Source: Campylorhamphus procurvoides (taxonomy: Eukaryota; Chordata; Aves; Passeriformes; Dendrocolaptidae). Taken from it: a DNA stretch of 64,000 nt. Where the stretch lies: positions 310,001-374,000 of the forward strand of contig WBMV01000441.1 in assembly GCA_013396655.1 (NCBI GenBank). The letters are read 5' to 3'. Of this stretch, positions 50,081 to 62,000 are shown one piece after another; the stretch's first letter is position 1; each line of letters begins with the position of its first letter. The translations under genes were made by a program, and so were the position numbers. Under the pieces are notes generated by a model that saw only the letters and a program-made list of their open reading frames with translations, was not told where the DNA came from and made no database searches.

Positions 50081-51543
50081 AGGCATTGAAAATGTGATCT
50101 CAAGAGGGAAAGAAAGCATCCAGCATAACTTCTCCCCAGTGACCTCTTTCTCCTACCACACTGATGGGTCCTGTGCTCTGTGAGAACAGCACACCTTCTT
50201 CGTGTATGGAGCATGCACGGCCAAACCCTTCAGCCAAAGTACTAGTTTATCCTGCACAGCAATACAGCCAAGGAAACTTCTCTAAAATGTGGAAAACTGT
50301 GTCCCTTTATATGCAAGTATTAACCGTAAAACAAAATAAAAAACATAAGTGTGAACACAAAAGCTGTGCAACAGTGATAACAGTGTGCTGTCGTTCCAAA
50401 TTTTGTCCACTTCAGAAACCAGGTCCCACAGCTGGTGCAGAGGCCAGACCTCACCAGCAACTGTTCTGTAGTCCAGCATGTGTATATTTAGATGGAGGCA
50501 AATGCAGTGGTTGGGACAGAAAGGTGGGGGGAAAATGGGGGCAATGCTGGGGCCTGTGGCAGCTCTTACCCAGAGCTGTTTCAAATCACCTCTCCTGCTT
50601 CCCCATCACTTAAAAAAATAAATTACAAGATCTTTTATGCATTTGTTTGAAGATCATTGTAAATTCAAAAGGAAATAATTCAGTTTTACAGGGTTGACTG
50701 TCAATCAGTGATCTTTTTTATTACATTATGGGTTGAAGGTTGTCCCAGATGTCAACAGTAAAATAATTTTGTCACTATTAGAATGCATGAGTCTGACCTA
50801 TCTGGACTGACCATCCCTAGAAGTACTTCAGGCTGCTTCTTTCAAGGGAAATCTTGAACCAATTACAGTATTTATATCAAACTCTGAAGTAAAAAAGCAT
50901 GTCTATATTTCCACTGCTAATGTGGCCCGTTTAAAAATTTGTATTTATTCTTGTGTCAGCTAGCAAAAACAAAAAAAATGGAACACAAATTTTTGAAGTC
51001 CGAAGCAGAGAACAGAATACACTTTGTCACAAGTGTGACGTTTAGATGTAGACTGGGGTTAAAGCACTGAGGTCAACAAGGTATCTAAAGAAATAGAACA
51101 GGTGCTTAAATACTCTTGTTGATATATATCAAGAAGTCTAGCTACATGGATAAGCACATTCTCAGAGACAGACTTCCCTGTTCCCACTCCTTCTTCCTCC
51201 CCCTCATTCCTCAATCCTGTGCCTTGGATCTGCTTTCAGTCTGGATCAGCCATGTGCACTGCAGGAAATACCTGTGATATAGTTCTTTCTAAGTACACTG
51301 TGGCATTTAGAGTGCAAGCCTCTGTTAGGCCACAAGAAGAAATAAATCAGGGCCTTTGCTTGGTACACATATGTCTGCTTCTCAGTGTAGACATGCCTGC
51401 ATAACACGAGAGTTCTAGTGTTCATTCTTTCAGCTTTATTTCATTTACTAAATCTATAATTTCAGTACAGCTAACGCTTCTGAATGTCTAAACCCCAAGA
51501 AATTTATCATTTTGTCACTCAGCAACTGGGAAGTGATATGACT
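50081..51543. other. Non-coding stretch between LTR and CR1
   Basis: I see no gene. The 149-codon plus frame at 50,164-50,613 overlaps a 100-codon frame on the other strand and shows no domain, so it is probably chance. Confidence 0.55.
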
Positions 51544-52035
51544 AATCACAGAATGGCTTGACTTGGAAGGGACCTTAAATATCATCTAGTTCCAACGCTT
51601 TGCCCAAGGGCAGGGAGCCACCCACTAGACCAGGCTGCCCAGAGGTCCATCCTACTTGGCCATCAATGCTTGCAGGGATAGGGTATCTACAGCTTCTCTG
51701 GGCAACCTATTCCAGTGCCTCACCGCCCTCACAGTAAAGAATTTCTTCCTAATATCTACCCTAGACCCACACTCTTTCAGTTTGAAACCGTTCCCCATTG
51801 TCCTGTAACTATATGCCCTTGTGGTAAGTCCCTCTTCAGCCCTCTCCCTTTACACACTGGAGGGCTGCTATGTGGTCTCCCCAGAGACATCTTTTTTCCA
51901 GGCTGAACAACCTCAATTCTCTCAGGATGTCTTCATAGGAGAGGTGCTCGAGTCCCCTAATCCTCTTGGTGACCTTCCTCTGATCTCATTCCAGTAGGTC
52001 CACATCCTTCTTAAGTTGAAGCACCCAACAATCAT
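51544..52035 (-). mobile_element. CR1 LINE, 5'-truncated, 3' end intact
   Basis: On the plus strand it begins aatcacagaatgg, the complement of the CR1 3' end with its octamer-type tail. It continues through well-conserved blocks: ggaagggaccttaaatatca, agcttctctgggcaacctat, agtaaagaatttcttcctaa and aggctgaacaacctcaattc. It breaks off after about 490 bases near cttaagttgaagcaccc. Short 5'-truncated copies with a complete 3' end are the normal product of CR1 insertion. It is less decayed than the other two CR1 pieces, so it is younger. The plus-strand frame at 51,715-51,906 is part of it. Confidence 0.93.
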
Positions 52036-55000
52036 ATGATAGAAATTGGGAATACCAGGATATTGGTAGACAGCAAGCTATTTTGGATGCTCTCAATGCC
52101 ACAGGATTTTGTGGTCCCTTTTCTTGTGTGCAAATTCTCCACCAATATTTTTAAGAGGCTCATGACCTAACCTTGATGCTGAGGCTATGCAATATATTTC
52201 AGGAATCCCATATTTCCCAAAAATCTAACCTTTAATACCTTTACATTTTAAATCTTTCAATAACTGTACATTTTTAAGTGCATGATATGAACAAGACCTA
52301 GGACTAGTAACTTACACTAAAGAATTCAAGGAAATATTAAAAGTTCTTATGTGCATTAGCTGTTTGTAACAGTTTACATCCTTTCAGTGTCCACCAGCGT
52401 GCTTGTAGCAAGCATGGGTAGAACCCTTGCAAATCTTCATTAGAGAAGCCCAGCCATGAGTGAGTGTCAAGCTAGTACCTCCTTTCCTTAGCACAACATA
52501 GCTTTTGGTATGCTTTTTAAGTGCAATTCAGATTCTTTCAGCTACCCAAGTCCTATTTATTTTTTGTAATGTAAAACAGTTCATTAAAATATACTTGCTG
52601 CTCAAGGAAAGACTTAAAAAGGAATTAACAACACATTTTCAAACCTCTCAAGAGTGTTTTGTATCTAGAATGGTTAACACTAAATATTTTTATTGTGCTT
52701 TTTGCCTCAACTCAAATAGTAAAGATACTGTGCTTGTACCCAGGGCACAAACGCGAAGAGAAAGACGAGTGCCTCATACAAATGTGTTCCCTTTGGTGTT
52801 ATTTGTATCACCCATTGAAAATACCTCCCACAACTCACACAGTCTTCTCCAGGTGAGGTGACAGAAATATCCTTTCTCTCTTCACTGTTCAAGATGACTA
52901 TTCTCCTCCCTCTTGCCTAAGGAAGGCACTCAGCTGAGGATACAAACCAGTCAGGGAGAAAACCCACCGGGGCTGCTAAAAGATTTACACCCATGTCTAG
53001 GCATAGACCAAAAATCATCAAGAAGTTACTTGCTTTATTCATTTTTTTTCTCCTTTTTTGTATATTGCCTTGCTTAAAACTATTTAAAATGTAACATAAT
53101 ACTTATTGAGACTAAAACTATTACATGCTTTCAACTTTTTATAGTTTAGAATCATGTTCAAGTATGCAATATACCTCCTAAGAGGGACAGATATTATAAT
53201 TTTTAACAGAAATACTTTTTAAATTTTGGAGTCCTGATGCTAAGTAAAGTCATCGTATTGCTTTAGGGGAGAAGGGACTTGTAAAAAGGTGCCTTGTTCA
53301 CAGAAAGGAGAGATGGTTTTAAAGAGTTTATCACTTTCCCTAAAGCACTGGTGAAGATGAACTCCAACCCCCACATTAGCCAAGCAAACCCCAGTTCACC
53401 AACATCACTGATCGTTGTACTTTACACCAGGCTGGAAGTGGAAACCACTTTCCCTCGTACTATTAAAAGAGGCAGTTTGATCCCATTGCAGAAGCTAAGA
53501 GGCTTCTTGCACAACTGGTTCCAGGATGGTAGGATCTTACTTGTGTACCACAATTCGCCATGCATTGTTTCTTCTCACTATCCTCCTGTGTGCACCCAGC
53601 AAGGGACAACACTGACATTTATAAAAATGAGTGAACTTTTTTGCTTACTCTGTGAAAAAATCTCTAATCAACAAAAGCTCCTGCAGCTTCTTCAGGAATG
53701 CCAGAGCAGCAACTTGAGAGTTTTCAAATTTATAGAACTACCCTGGGTCTGAGATATTTTGGTCAAAATACTTATTTCTCAGTCAAAATATTTTATTTTT
53801 TTCTTTTACGGATCCACTGACACTCCACTTTGAAATTTTTTTGCTTTACAGGATCGTGGGCGTAAAACTTTCAGGTTAAAATAAATCTAAGCAGACTCCA
53901 TAATAACGGTAACATTTTATTCTAAGAGAGGTTTAGAAAAGGAAAGCAGAAAATGTGCAGTATGAAAATATGCCTTTATGTAATGCTGCATGCCACATAT
54001 AAAAAATATATATTCAATGAGATAGTTCTCTAATGGCTGCCATTCATATATGTACATGTCTGTGCATTTAAAATTTGAAGTTGGTCTAATACATTCTGTA
54101 TGAGTATATTGCTGCGTGTGCTGTTGGGTTTCAGTGATACTTAGGTAATGAAGTGAATGCAAATTTATTCATAGTTCACATAGCCAAACAGTAAGAATAT
54201 GCTGAAACAAGTGTACTTGTGCCAACAACATTTATTTCTGCAATTTGTCTGTTGTCTGTATTAGGTCCTGCTATAAATCTCACCATTACCTCCTTTCACT
54301 TAAGCAACAAATATTTTTCTTGAACATCAGTCTATATTTGGCACTCAATGTGCAAATCTTACAAATCCTAACTTTTACATTGTGTTTAGATTTCATACAA
54401 CTCCAACACCTAGAACTCTTAAAGCCTACATTATGAATCATCCTTTAGAAACTCGTCTCTTTATATTGTTGACATGCTTTGTGCATAATTAATATATTTA
54501 ATTTTACTTGCCTTCAAACCCAAACAGTTCATTTAGCAACCACACAGGGGAAAATTTGGATCCATTCTGATGTGCAAATCAAATAGAGAAATTTATAATA
54601 GTTTTGACACGTCGGCCAACCATGGCTAAAACATGTTGCTATCATACTTTTGGAATTAGTTTCTGTGTTTAAAATTCTTAAAGGAAAAAACATTTTTTAA
54701 GACATATACAAAGCTTAACTCAATTGTAGCAATTTGAAACAGACTTTTTATGTATAGATAAAAACACTCAGTTAAGGACATGGAAAGTAATTTTATCTTG
54801 TGAAAAATAGGTAATTATTGCTTACATTAATATCTGATTAGAATCAAAATATTTAAAAACCTATTTTCCAAACATTTTTATTTCAAGTACTAGGCCATTA
54901 GAACTGAATATTTTAATGCATGTTAAACAAGTTTAATCAATAGAAGCACAATTTATTAACTACATTTGTTAGTGTAAAATATTTTAATATTTCGACATAG

Positions 55001-56068
55001 CATATTTAGCTTATATTTCTTTCTATTGTTTGTACAGTGTAATAAAAAGTCAGTCTTCAGAAAATTAAAAAAAAAAAAAGAAGGAATGCTCTCCAGTATT
55101 TCAAAATGGGAAAACACTGGCTTTTCTTCCATTGTCATTAAATTAGGTATACTTCTTATACACTCTTTATTAATCATATCAAATTTTCTCTATCTTCTTC
55201 CCCTTTATTCAGGTCTATGAAGTTTCTGACTTAACTTGTCTAAGGATGTCTGATCCTAGACTTGGCACATGAAGGCAAGAAGATAAAATAAAACTGAGCA
55301 TGTCATGTTATGCACATTTTAAAATTATCCATCCCTTCTTCAAGAGTCTGTACCCTTGTTCTCTCATGAGAGATCATTTTGGTAGTACTAATTACTGAAA
55401 ATTCAGCAAAAGCATAAGCATGCTTAAATTGACTACATTGAAAACCATCACACAGGGTTTTTTTCTAATCTCAACAGAAGTGTGTTTTTGCAATAATATA
55501 TAGAAATTTCAATTCCATCTAGCTGAAACAAGACTTTAATGCAGCTATGTTCAGACTCTGTGAATGAGGCAAACCATGCACAGACTAGATTAGGATTTTG
55601 ATTCAAAACTACAGTGCAGTCATGGTTTTATGTCTAAGACAGAGACTGGTATCTTAATTACATGCTATTTCCCCACCTCCCTGTCAAATTTATCCTGCTT
55701 TTCTTTCTTTTTTTTAAAAAAAATTCGTATTCATATTTGTGTCTGTCCATCATTTATCCCATGGAACTTTTTAGTCCACTTAGAACTTATAAAAACTTAT
55801 TAGGCTAGTAAAATTAGCTCTAAAGGGTTTCTATCAGATTTCTCAATTGAAAGTGAAATTACCTATGTTTTCCTCTATGTATGAACACTGCATTCAAAAT
55901 ACACACTCATCATATCCATTCTGAATTGTCAAGCTCTGTGTCCAATGCAGCTCCAAACTGAAAAGGCAATTTTTGCATCCACCAGTAAGCCCACCATAGA
56001 CCACTGGGGAAGGGAATCTGAAGCCCTGTTTTCCACCTCCACAAATTCGCAATTGTGGTGTTGCTGGT
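52036..56068. other. AT-rich non-coding stretch
   Basis: No gene can be named. The 152-codon plus frame at 53,294-53,752 is the longest open frame outside GC-rich or repeat DNA and is covered under findings. From about 53,930 to 54,250 the sequence has an octamer-like atgcaaat and other homeodomain-type cores with no repeat signature. Poly-A or poly-T tracts lie near 55,067 and 55,710. Confidence 0.5.
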
Positions 56069-56538
56069 TGTCCTGGTTGTCGCCAGGACAGGGGGGACAA
56101 GACTGGGACACAGAGGTTATTTCACACCACCTCACGTCATTGCTGTGGCAGAGGGAAGGGAGTCTCTTCTGGGGATATGGGGTTCTTTCTGGGCAAGCAA
56201 GCGTGGCACAGGCTTCTAGCCAGAGGGAGCAGTCAGGATGACGTGGCTGCAGGAGGGTTGAGCTCAATGGTGAGCATTTTTATGTATGAATCACTCTCTC
56301 CCTTTTGTACACTTTTGTTATTAATATTGTTTTTATTGCTGTTCGTTTTCTTATCTCATTGCTAGCTCCAGTAAATTGTTCTTTTCTCAACCTGTGATCT
56401 TCACCTTTTGTGCCTCCAACTCTCCTCTCCAGCACATCACAGGAGGCGAAAGGGAAGGGGGAGTGAGCGAGCAGCACATGGCTTGGAGAGTCTCAGTGGA
56501 AGCACTAAACTGGGGAGAACCTCTCCTAAACCGTGGCA
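56069..56538 (+). mobile_element. Solo LTR of an avian endogenous retrovirus, copy 2
   Basis: It begins TGTCCTGGTTGTCGCCAGG and ends CTAAACCGTGGCA. Flanking pentamers ctggt and gtggt differ by one base, fitting a 5-base target duplication. The 3' half (from about 56,345) matches the LTR at 20,160-20,552 nearly throughout, including the block ccttttgtgcctccaactct and the agcagcacatg piece. It is longer because its middle has about 80 extra bases. No retroviral internal sequence flanks it. Open frames on both strands at 55,894-56,558 come from it. Confidence 0.8.
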
Positions 56539-58549
56539 GTGGTCATGAAAGAAAATAAAAAGTGGTGAATTATTCTGTATTACCTGTGAGTGAGACTTGC
56601 AGTTGTCTGTTATTTTTACAGAGTTTCTTGTGTACAGAAGTTTCCACCACTGATATGCAGAGCTTCTTACATGTCCAAAAATCAAACTGTATTTTAAGCT
56701 TCTTTAACCAAGTCCACTAAGTGACTTGAAAACAAGAACTGAGAGCTTAAACTTTATGTTGCATTGGGAATCAATAGGATCACCAGTTTACACAGTTTGT
56801 TATCTGCAGCCCATTTGCTGAATGTCTGTGCTGCTATACACTGTATTAATTGCATCTTTTCTTGGGATCAATGTTAAGAACCACAAAAACATGTTTATAA
56901 AAATTCATCCTCTAGCAATGAAGTGAGGTAAGGATACAGGCCCAGTAAGTGGAAAGCATGCCACCTCAGCTAGCTTTTCAATATTCTGCATTCACTTATA
57001 TCACAAGCAGTATCGTATAAATCTGTATTGAAAATGCTTGAGTTCATTACAGAAGGTAGGTCATTCAGCACTATCTCCCGTGCTGTTTCTGTTTACCAGG
57101 TGGTTTAAAATTGAAAGATCCTTAGGCACTGGCCAGGACAGAGGTACTTGGAAACTATTCATTGCCAGCTGATAAAGCTTTAAAAACCCCCATATTTAAC
57201 ACTAACTGACATTTCGCAATAATGTGAGTTCAGCTTAAGATGCTGTTCATTTGTGAAAGACACAGTTGCTTCACATGAAGCACTGATGGTCCCAGAAAGA
57301 GTCTTACTTTTGTGTCTCCTTTGTGATTCTTAAAATTCTGCTTTAGATGGCACATTGTATGCTTTTTTGCCTCTATTTGTAGCACCTAATACCACAAGGT
57401 ACAAGGTGCAACAAGTAGACTGAACTCAGGAATAAGAAATTTTTCACCTAATAACTGCAGATATGCAACACAAAATGCAGAGGCATGGGTGGCTCCAGGT
57501 GAAACTTTTGGCAAAGTAAGCTGTTGATGGTCCTACTACAGATTGATGAACAATGAAGCTGTTTTCCAACAAGTGGATACAGAAACATTTCCCCCAAAAT
57601 TTCCATGAAAACATGACTTTTGTACAAATTCAAGCTTGGCACAGAGAGGTAACTTTCTGAGTGTAAAACACTGAACTTACTTGTCAAGCCCTGGTGTGTG
57701 GGGATGGGAACTTGTCATAGTTCTTCTATTCAAACTATGAAATTCTAATCCGGAAATCTAGTCCCCAGGTGGCTGGAAATCTTCTTCTTGTTTTCTCTCA
57801 TTAAACATAGCCATTAGATCCACAGCTCTCTATAACATTTATCTTTAACTTGCTTGCCCTTCTCCTGGAATTTCATATTCCAGCTCTTAGAGAAGCCATG
57901 AATGTCACCACCAGTCTCTCTGAGCTCTTGGGAGTTCTATTTACATACTGGGTATGATTCCTGTATTCCCTTTCCAGCCACAAAGGATTTTGCCTTTATT
58001 TCACCATCATCATCTTTCCTGATAATTCTGATAAATATTTATTTACCTTTGGCTGCAATAGCTGCATAACAGCTTTACTTCCATTCTTTTTTGCTGCGCA
58101 TGTATCTAAATAGCACTTTTTAGTGCTGTTCATAACAGCTACATGCTACTAGAGTCTAGGTGCTAATTAGCTAATAATTCCTAATAGCTCATAATTCACG
58201 ACTGGCAGCCCAAGACACACTTCTAGCGTTAGTCACACATTTCAGGCAGGCTGGAATGCCCCAGGCAGAAGGGGGCTAGGTATCCAACTGCAGGCATTAT
58301 ACATACACCAGCTAGACCTACAAGAATAAACCCTGTTTTCAGATACTTGCAACCTGCACCCAAAATTTCCACACCATTCTGATTTTTTGAAATCTACATA
58401 CAAAGGGAAAGACTGAGAGAACCCTGTTATGCGATGTAGCAAAACAGCTTTATTCTTTTTTTCTCGGTGAAAAGTCAAGCGACTGGTTGACCTCTTGGTA
58501 GCAGGTTCAGGGAAGGGCGGCTGAAACAAACACAATAAATTACCGCTGG
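56539..58549. other. AT-rich non-coding stretch left of the second CpG island
   Basis: I see no gene. A small hairpin-forming sequence, agcactttttagtgct, lies near 58,112. Base composition is ordinary until the GC rise at about 58,550. Confidence 0.55.
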
Positions 58550-59080
58550 CTTCTGCGAAGGTCTGGGTAAGCCCCTGTGAGCCTCGCGGGCTGTCTGAGC
58601 CGGCGCGGCGCTGGCACAGCGGCACACACGTGTGCCAGTGCGGGCATTCCGCACATCGCACACCGCCCCCCGCACACCGNNNNNNNNNNNNNNNNNNNNN
58701 NNNNNNNNNNNNNNNNNNNNNNNNNNNNNNNNNNNNNNNNNNNNNNNNNNNNNNNNNNNNNNNNNNNNNNNNNNNNNNNNNNNNNNNNNNNNNNNNNNNN
58801 NNGGGCTGCGGCGGGCGCGGGGGAGGCACCGAGGTCAGCCCGGCGGGGCAGGGAGGGCAGGGGGCCGCGGAGCGGCGCCGGGCCGGGCGGCGGCCCCGGA
58901 TGGCAGGCCCGGAGCCCACGGGAGATTGTTGGGGCTGCGCTAGGCAGAAGGGCTGCTGCGGGGGAAAAGAGTTCCGCTGTCGGGCGCCTCTTCCATTATC
59001 CAGGTCGAAATGGCCCCGGCGTCACCTTCAAGTTGTCAGAATTTATATCTGTACCCTGGCTGGGGTGCCCTGAAGCCCGT
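58550..59080. promoter_or_regulatory. Second CpG island, interrupted by an assembly gap
   Basis: GC-rich, CpG-dense sequence flanks 123 N (58,680-58,802), which probably hide the most GC-rich core. A plus-strand donor-like CTGG|GTAAGC lies at 58,567/58,568 and a weaker minus-strand donor-like AGCG|GTAATT near 58,544. Neither is enough to set the direction of transcription. Open frames translated through the N run are meaningless. It is probably a promoter island of a gene whose exons are outside or hidden. Confidence 0.65.
58680..58802. other. Assembly gap of 123 N
   Basis: The run of N lies inside the CpG island. Bird assemblies often lose very GC-rich promoter cores, so coding sequence of a first exon could be missing here. 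Confidence 0.97.
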
Positions 59081-62000
59081 CCGTGGCTGTGACAAGCCTT
59101 AAGTTTAAATTTTATTTTGACTGCTAACGTGTTGGCCGCCTAAGAAAGAGCCCCCCAAGGTGCAAACGGACCTTTCGGATACGTTCTCTACAATAAACAT
59201 TTAAAAAATATGGTTTTCTGATTAGGCATAAAATATTTCCTAGTATGCCATTGAAAACATAATAATCCATGGTTGAAAATAATTAGGTCAAATAAGCACC
59301 TCTTTTTAACGTGTATTTTGTAATTGAGCTTCTGTAGTTGTAGTTCTCTGAGCCTGGGAAATGAGACTTGTTTTTAGGAGAGGGAAAAAAAAAGGAACTG
59401 ACACTTCTTCCACCACTCAACCCCTTCATCTCTTTCAGTGTGAAACTGTCACCCAAAGACAAAGTCTGAAGCATTAACTTACTGAAAATTAACTATGAAT
59501 ACACAGAAGTAGAACTTGCCCACCTCATTTCAGCTGTCATCACTCTCTGTTCCAGTTCTATAAAAGACTATATTTAACAGTGTTGATACTGCAGCATGTG
59601 TCAGAAGCATACATTCTGATGCATTATTCAAATACTGCTGAGTATATGTTCAGTTTTGGCATACGAACAGACTGCTCTTTAAACTGAAAAAGTATAAGCA
59701 ACTAGCAAAAGGAAATCAATTCACATCATGGTGTTGGAAATGACCAGTGGTAGTAAGTGTGTGCAGGCTTGTAATTTTTCAAGGATATGGTTCTCTTGGG
59801 TACTTCCCAGGTACTAGAAAAATATCTCAAGAAGTTAATATTATTCAAAATGATAGTACCTTTATGACAAGTTTACAGCATGACTAAAACAGTAAGTTTA
59901 CCATGCTGTTAACGTTTTTTAGTACATTAGATACTTTAATACGAAATAATCAGTTACATGGAAAAGGCTTCTAAATGTTCTGTGAAAATACAATCTAGCT
60001 GTGATTGACACTGATATTAATCAAGTGTTTTAAGAATTAATAAGCTGCAGCAAAGTCCAGTGAAGTTTGACTCAAGTGGTGTTAAATAAGTGTGTATACT
60101 TTTGCGTTTGTAGGATTTATACTTAAAGCTGCGTATCTACACAAATTGAAGAATATGTTTAGTCCAAATTATTTTTTTCACAGATATTTTGTCAATAGCT
60201 TTTTGATCCTTTGGGACATCAGTAAGGAAAAAAACAGATAAAGTACTTTAAGCTGTGATGCAGAATTCCATTTATTCAGTAGTAAATATTGCTGAAAAAA
60301 ACCTCAGCAGTGCCGTTTCAGCTTGTTCTGTTTGAGCTTTAAAGCACTAAAATGCACTCCTTTTCAAATTACTGGCTTGTTCTGAAAGTCTTGTCCATGC
60401 TTTTCAGAATTTAGAGTGTAGAGAACAATAAGCTATATACGGAAAGTATAAAGCTTTGGGGGTTTTCTCTAAGAAAGAAGGAACTAAAGAATAGGACAAA
60501 GAGAGGCAAGTCTTACAGTATGTATGAAGAGGCTGTTGAATTTCTTCATTAGTTCTTCATGTGCATTGCAGAAAGAAAGAAATAAAATTGACTTGAAGTG
60601 CAAGGTTTTAGAGGTAGATATTGGAAAAGGAATTGCTAGAATTAGGAAACATTTGAACAGAGTTTACTAAGCTGTAGAGTTTGTTCCATTACACGTTTTC
60701 AAAGGTAGCTTGGGAATAGCATGAGTTAAACTGTATTGCTCCAATGAACAGTCAAAACTAGTATCTTTTGACTGTTCTGTCTGCAGGAACAAGATTTTCG
60801 GCTCCTTTGTCCAAGTTGTCTTCTTTGCATTATTTTATGGGCAGTTGATAAGTTATTGATCTCAGAGAGATTGAGGATTCATCCATATCTCTATTTATCT
60901 TCCTTTTCTAAACATCAAATCTAACGTTTTCTAAGCAAGAACTTCCTTTGTTTATCTGTAATTTTAAGTAATATTGACTCCTTTTATTAGTAAATTCAGT
61001 ATAAACCCCACATTTTTATTCCAAGGAACTTGAATTAATATAAGCTTTTCTTCTTGCAGTATTGTCCTAAGGATCTTCAGGTTCTGTGGTTTAAAGACCT
61101 AGAATTCTGTTTAGGAAGAGAAGAAATGCTGTATTTCATTGTGTATCCTACAGTTTTAGCATCTGATATGATGACTTCTCAGTGTTTTGAAATTCTGCTG
61201 ATGCTTCACAAGCTAGGAGAATTTATTGTTTGAGGAGATTTTAACCTCTCATTTAGAATGGCAAAAAATACTGATTGTTACAGCTGCAGGCAAATTTGAA
61301 CTCAATCAGGGTCTTCTACTCTCAGAAATTGAAGAACTGTTGTTCATCAATTTTTTAGCCACAGTATAATTTGTACGACCAACTGGTTTCGATCCTGTCA
61401 TTCAATGCCTTTGCAGCTGCAGCAATATTCCTGAGAACCTGGCCAAGTTTTTCTGTTTTACAGTGTCAGAGAAGTAAAGTTTTTAATACTGAACTGAAAG
61501 TTATTGATCTTGGAACAGTTTTCTTGTAGAGGTGAAGACTCTGTCAGTTCCTATGTGTCACTTCTTGTGTGAATTTTTTGGTAATTTCTTGCCCATACTG
61601 AGGTGTAATTTCTCGATTTTGCCTTTAAGACCACCTTCTGCCGTGATTTCCCGGTAGTCCTTGTTCTTTTGTGCCTCTGATAGTCAGAGATGCTGTCTCA
61701 GTTACTTAAATGACATTACAACTGCTTTTGTACTCTTGGCTACCTCTTACTGACATTGTCCCTCCATGCTCTATGATATGAAACCACATTTCTTGCCTTT
61801 AAGTATCACCTGCCAATAAATCATTTGCTTAGGGCCAGTGATAGTGACTTAAAAATGGCTAACAGCACGGTACTTGGGTTCACCGATTTCCCTCTTTCTC
61901 CCAGAGTTTCCCCACTGTGCTTCTTTCATCTATTGCTTACCATAACAATTTGTGAGCAAATGAGAATATAGAAGCTATTTGTATTTTTTAAAGTAGTAAC

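Noticed and set aside
50164..50613. 149-codon plus frame next to the LTR
   Set aside because: Overlaps an opposite-strand frame, has no domain and no sensible splice or promoter context.
58242..59092. Open frames of up to 225 codons crossing the N run
   Set aside because: They exist only because the N run is translated as unknown residues; the true sequence is missing.
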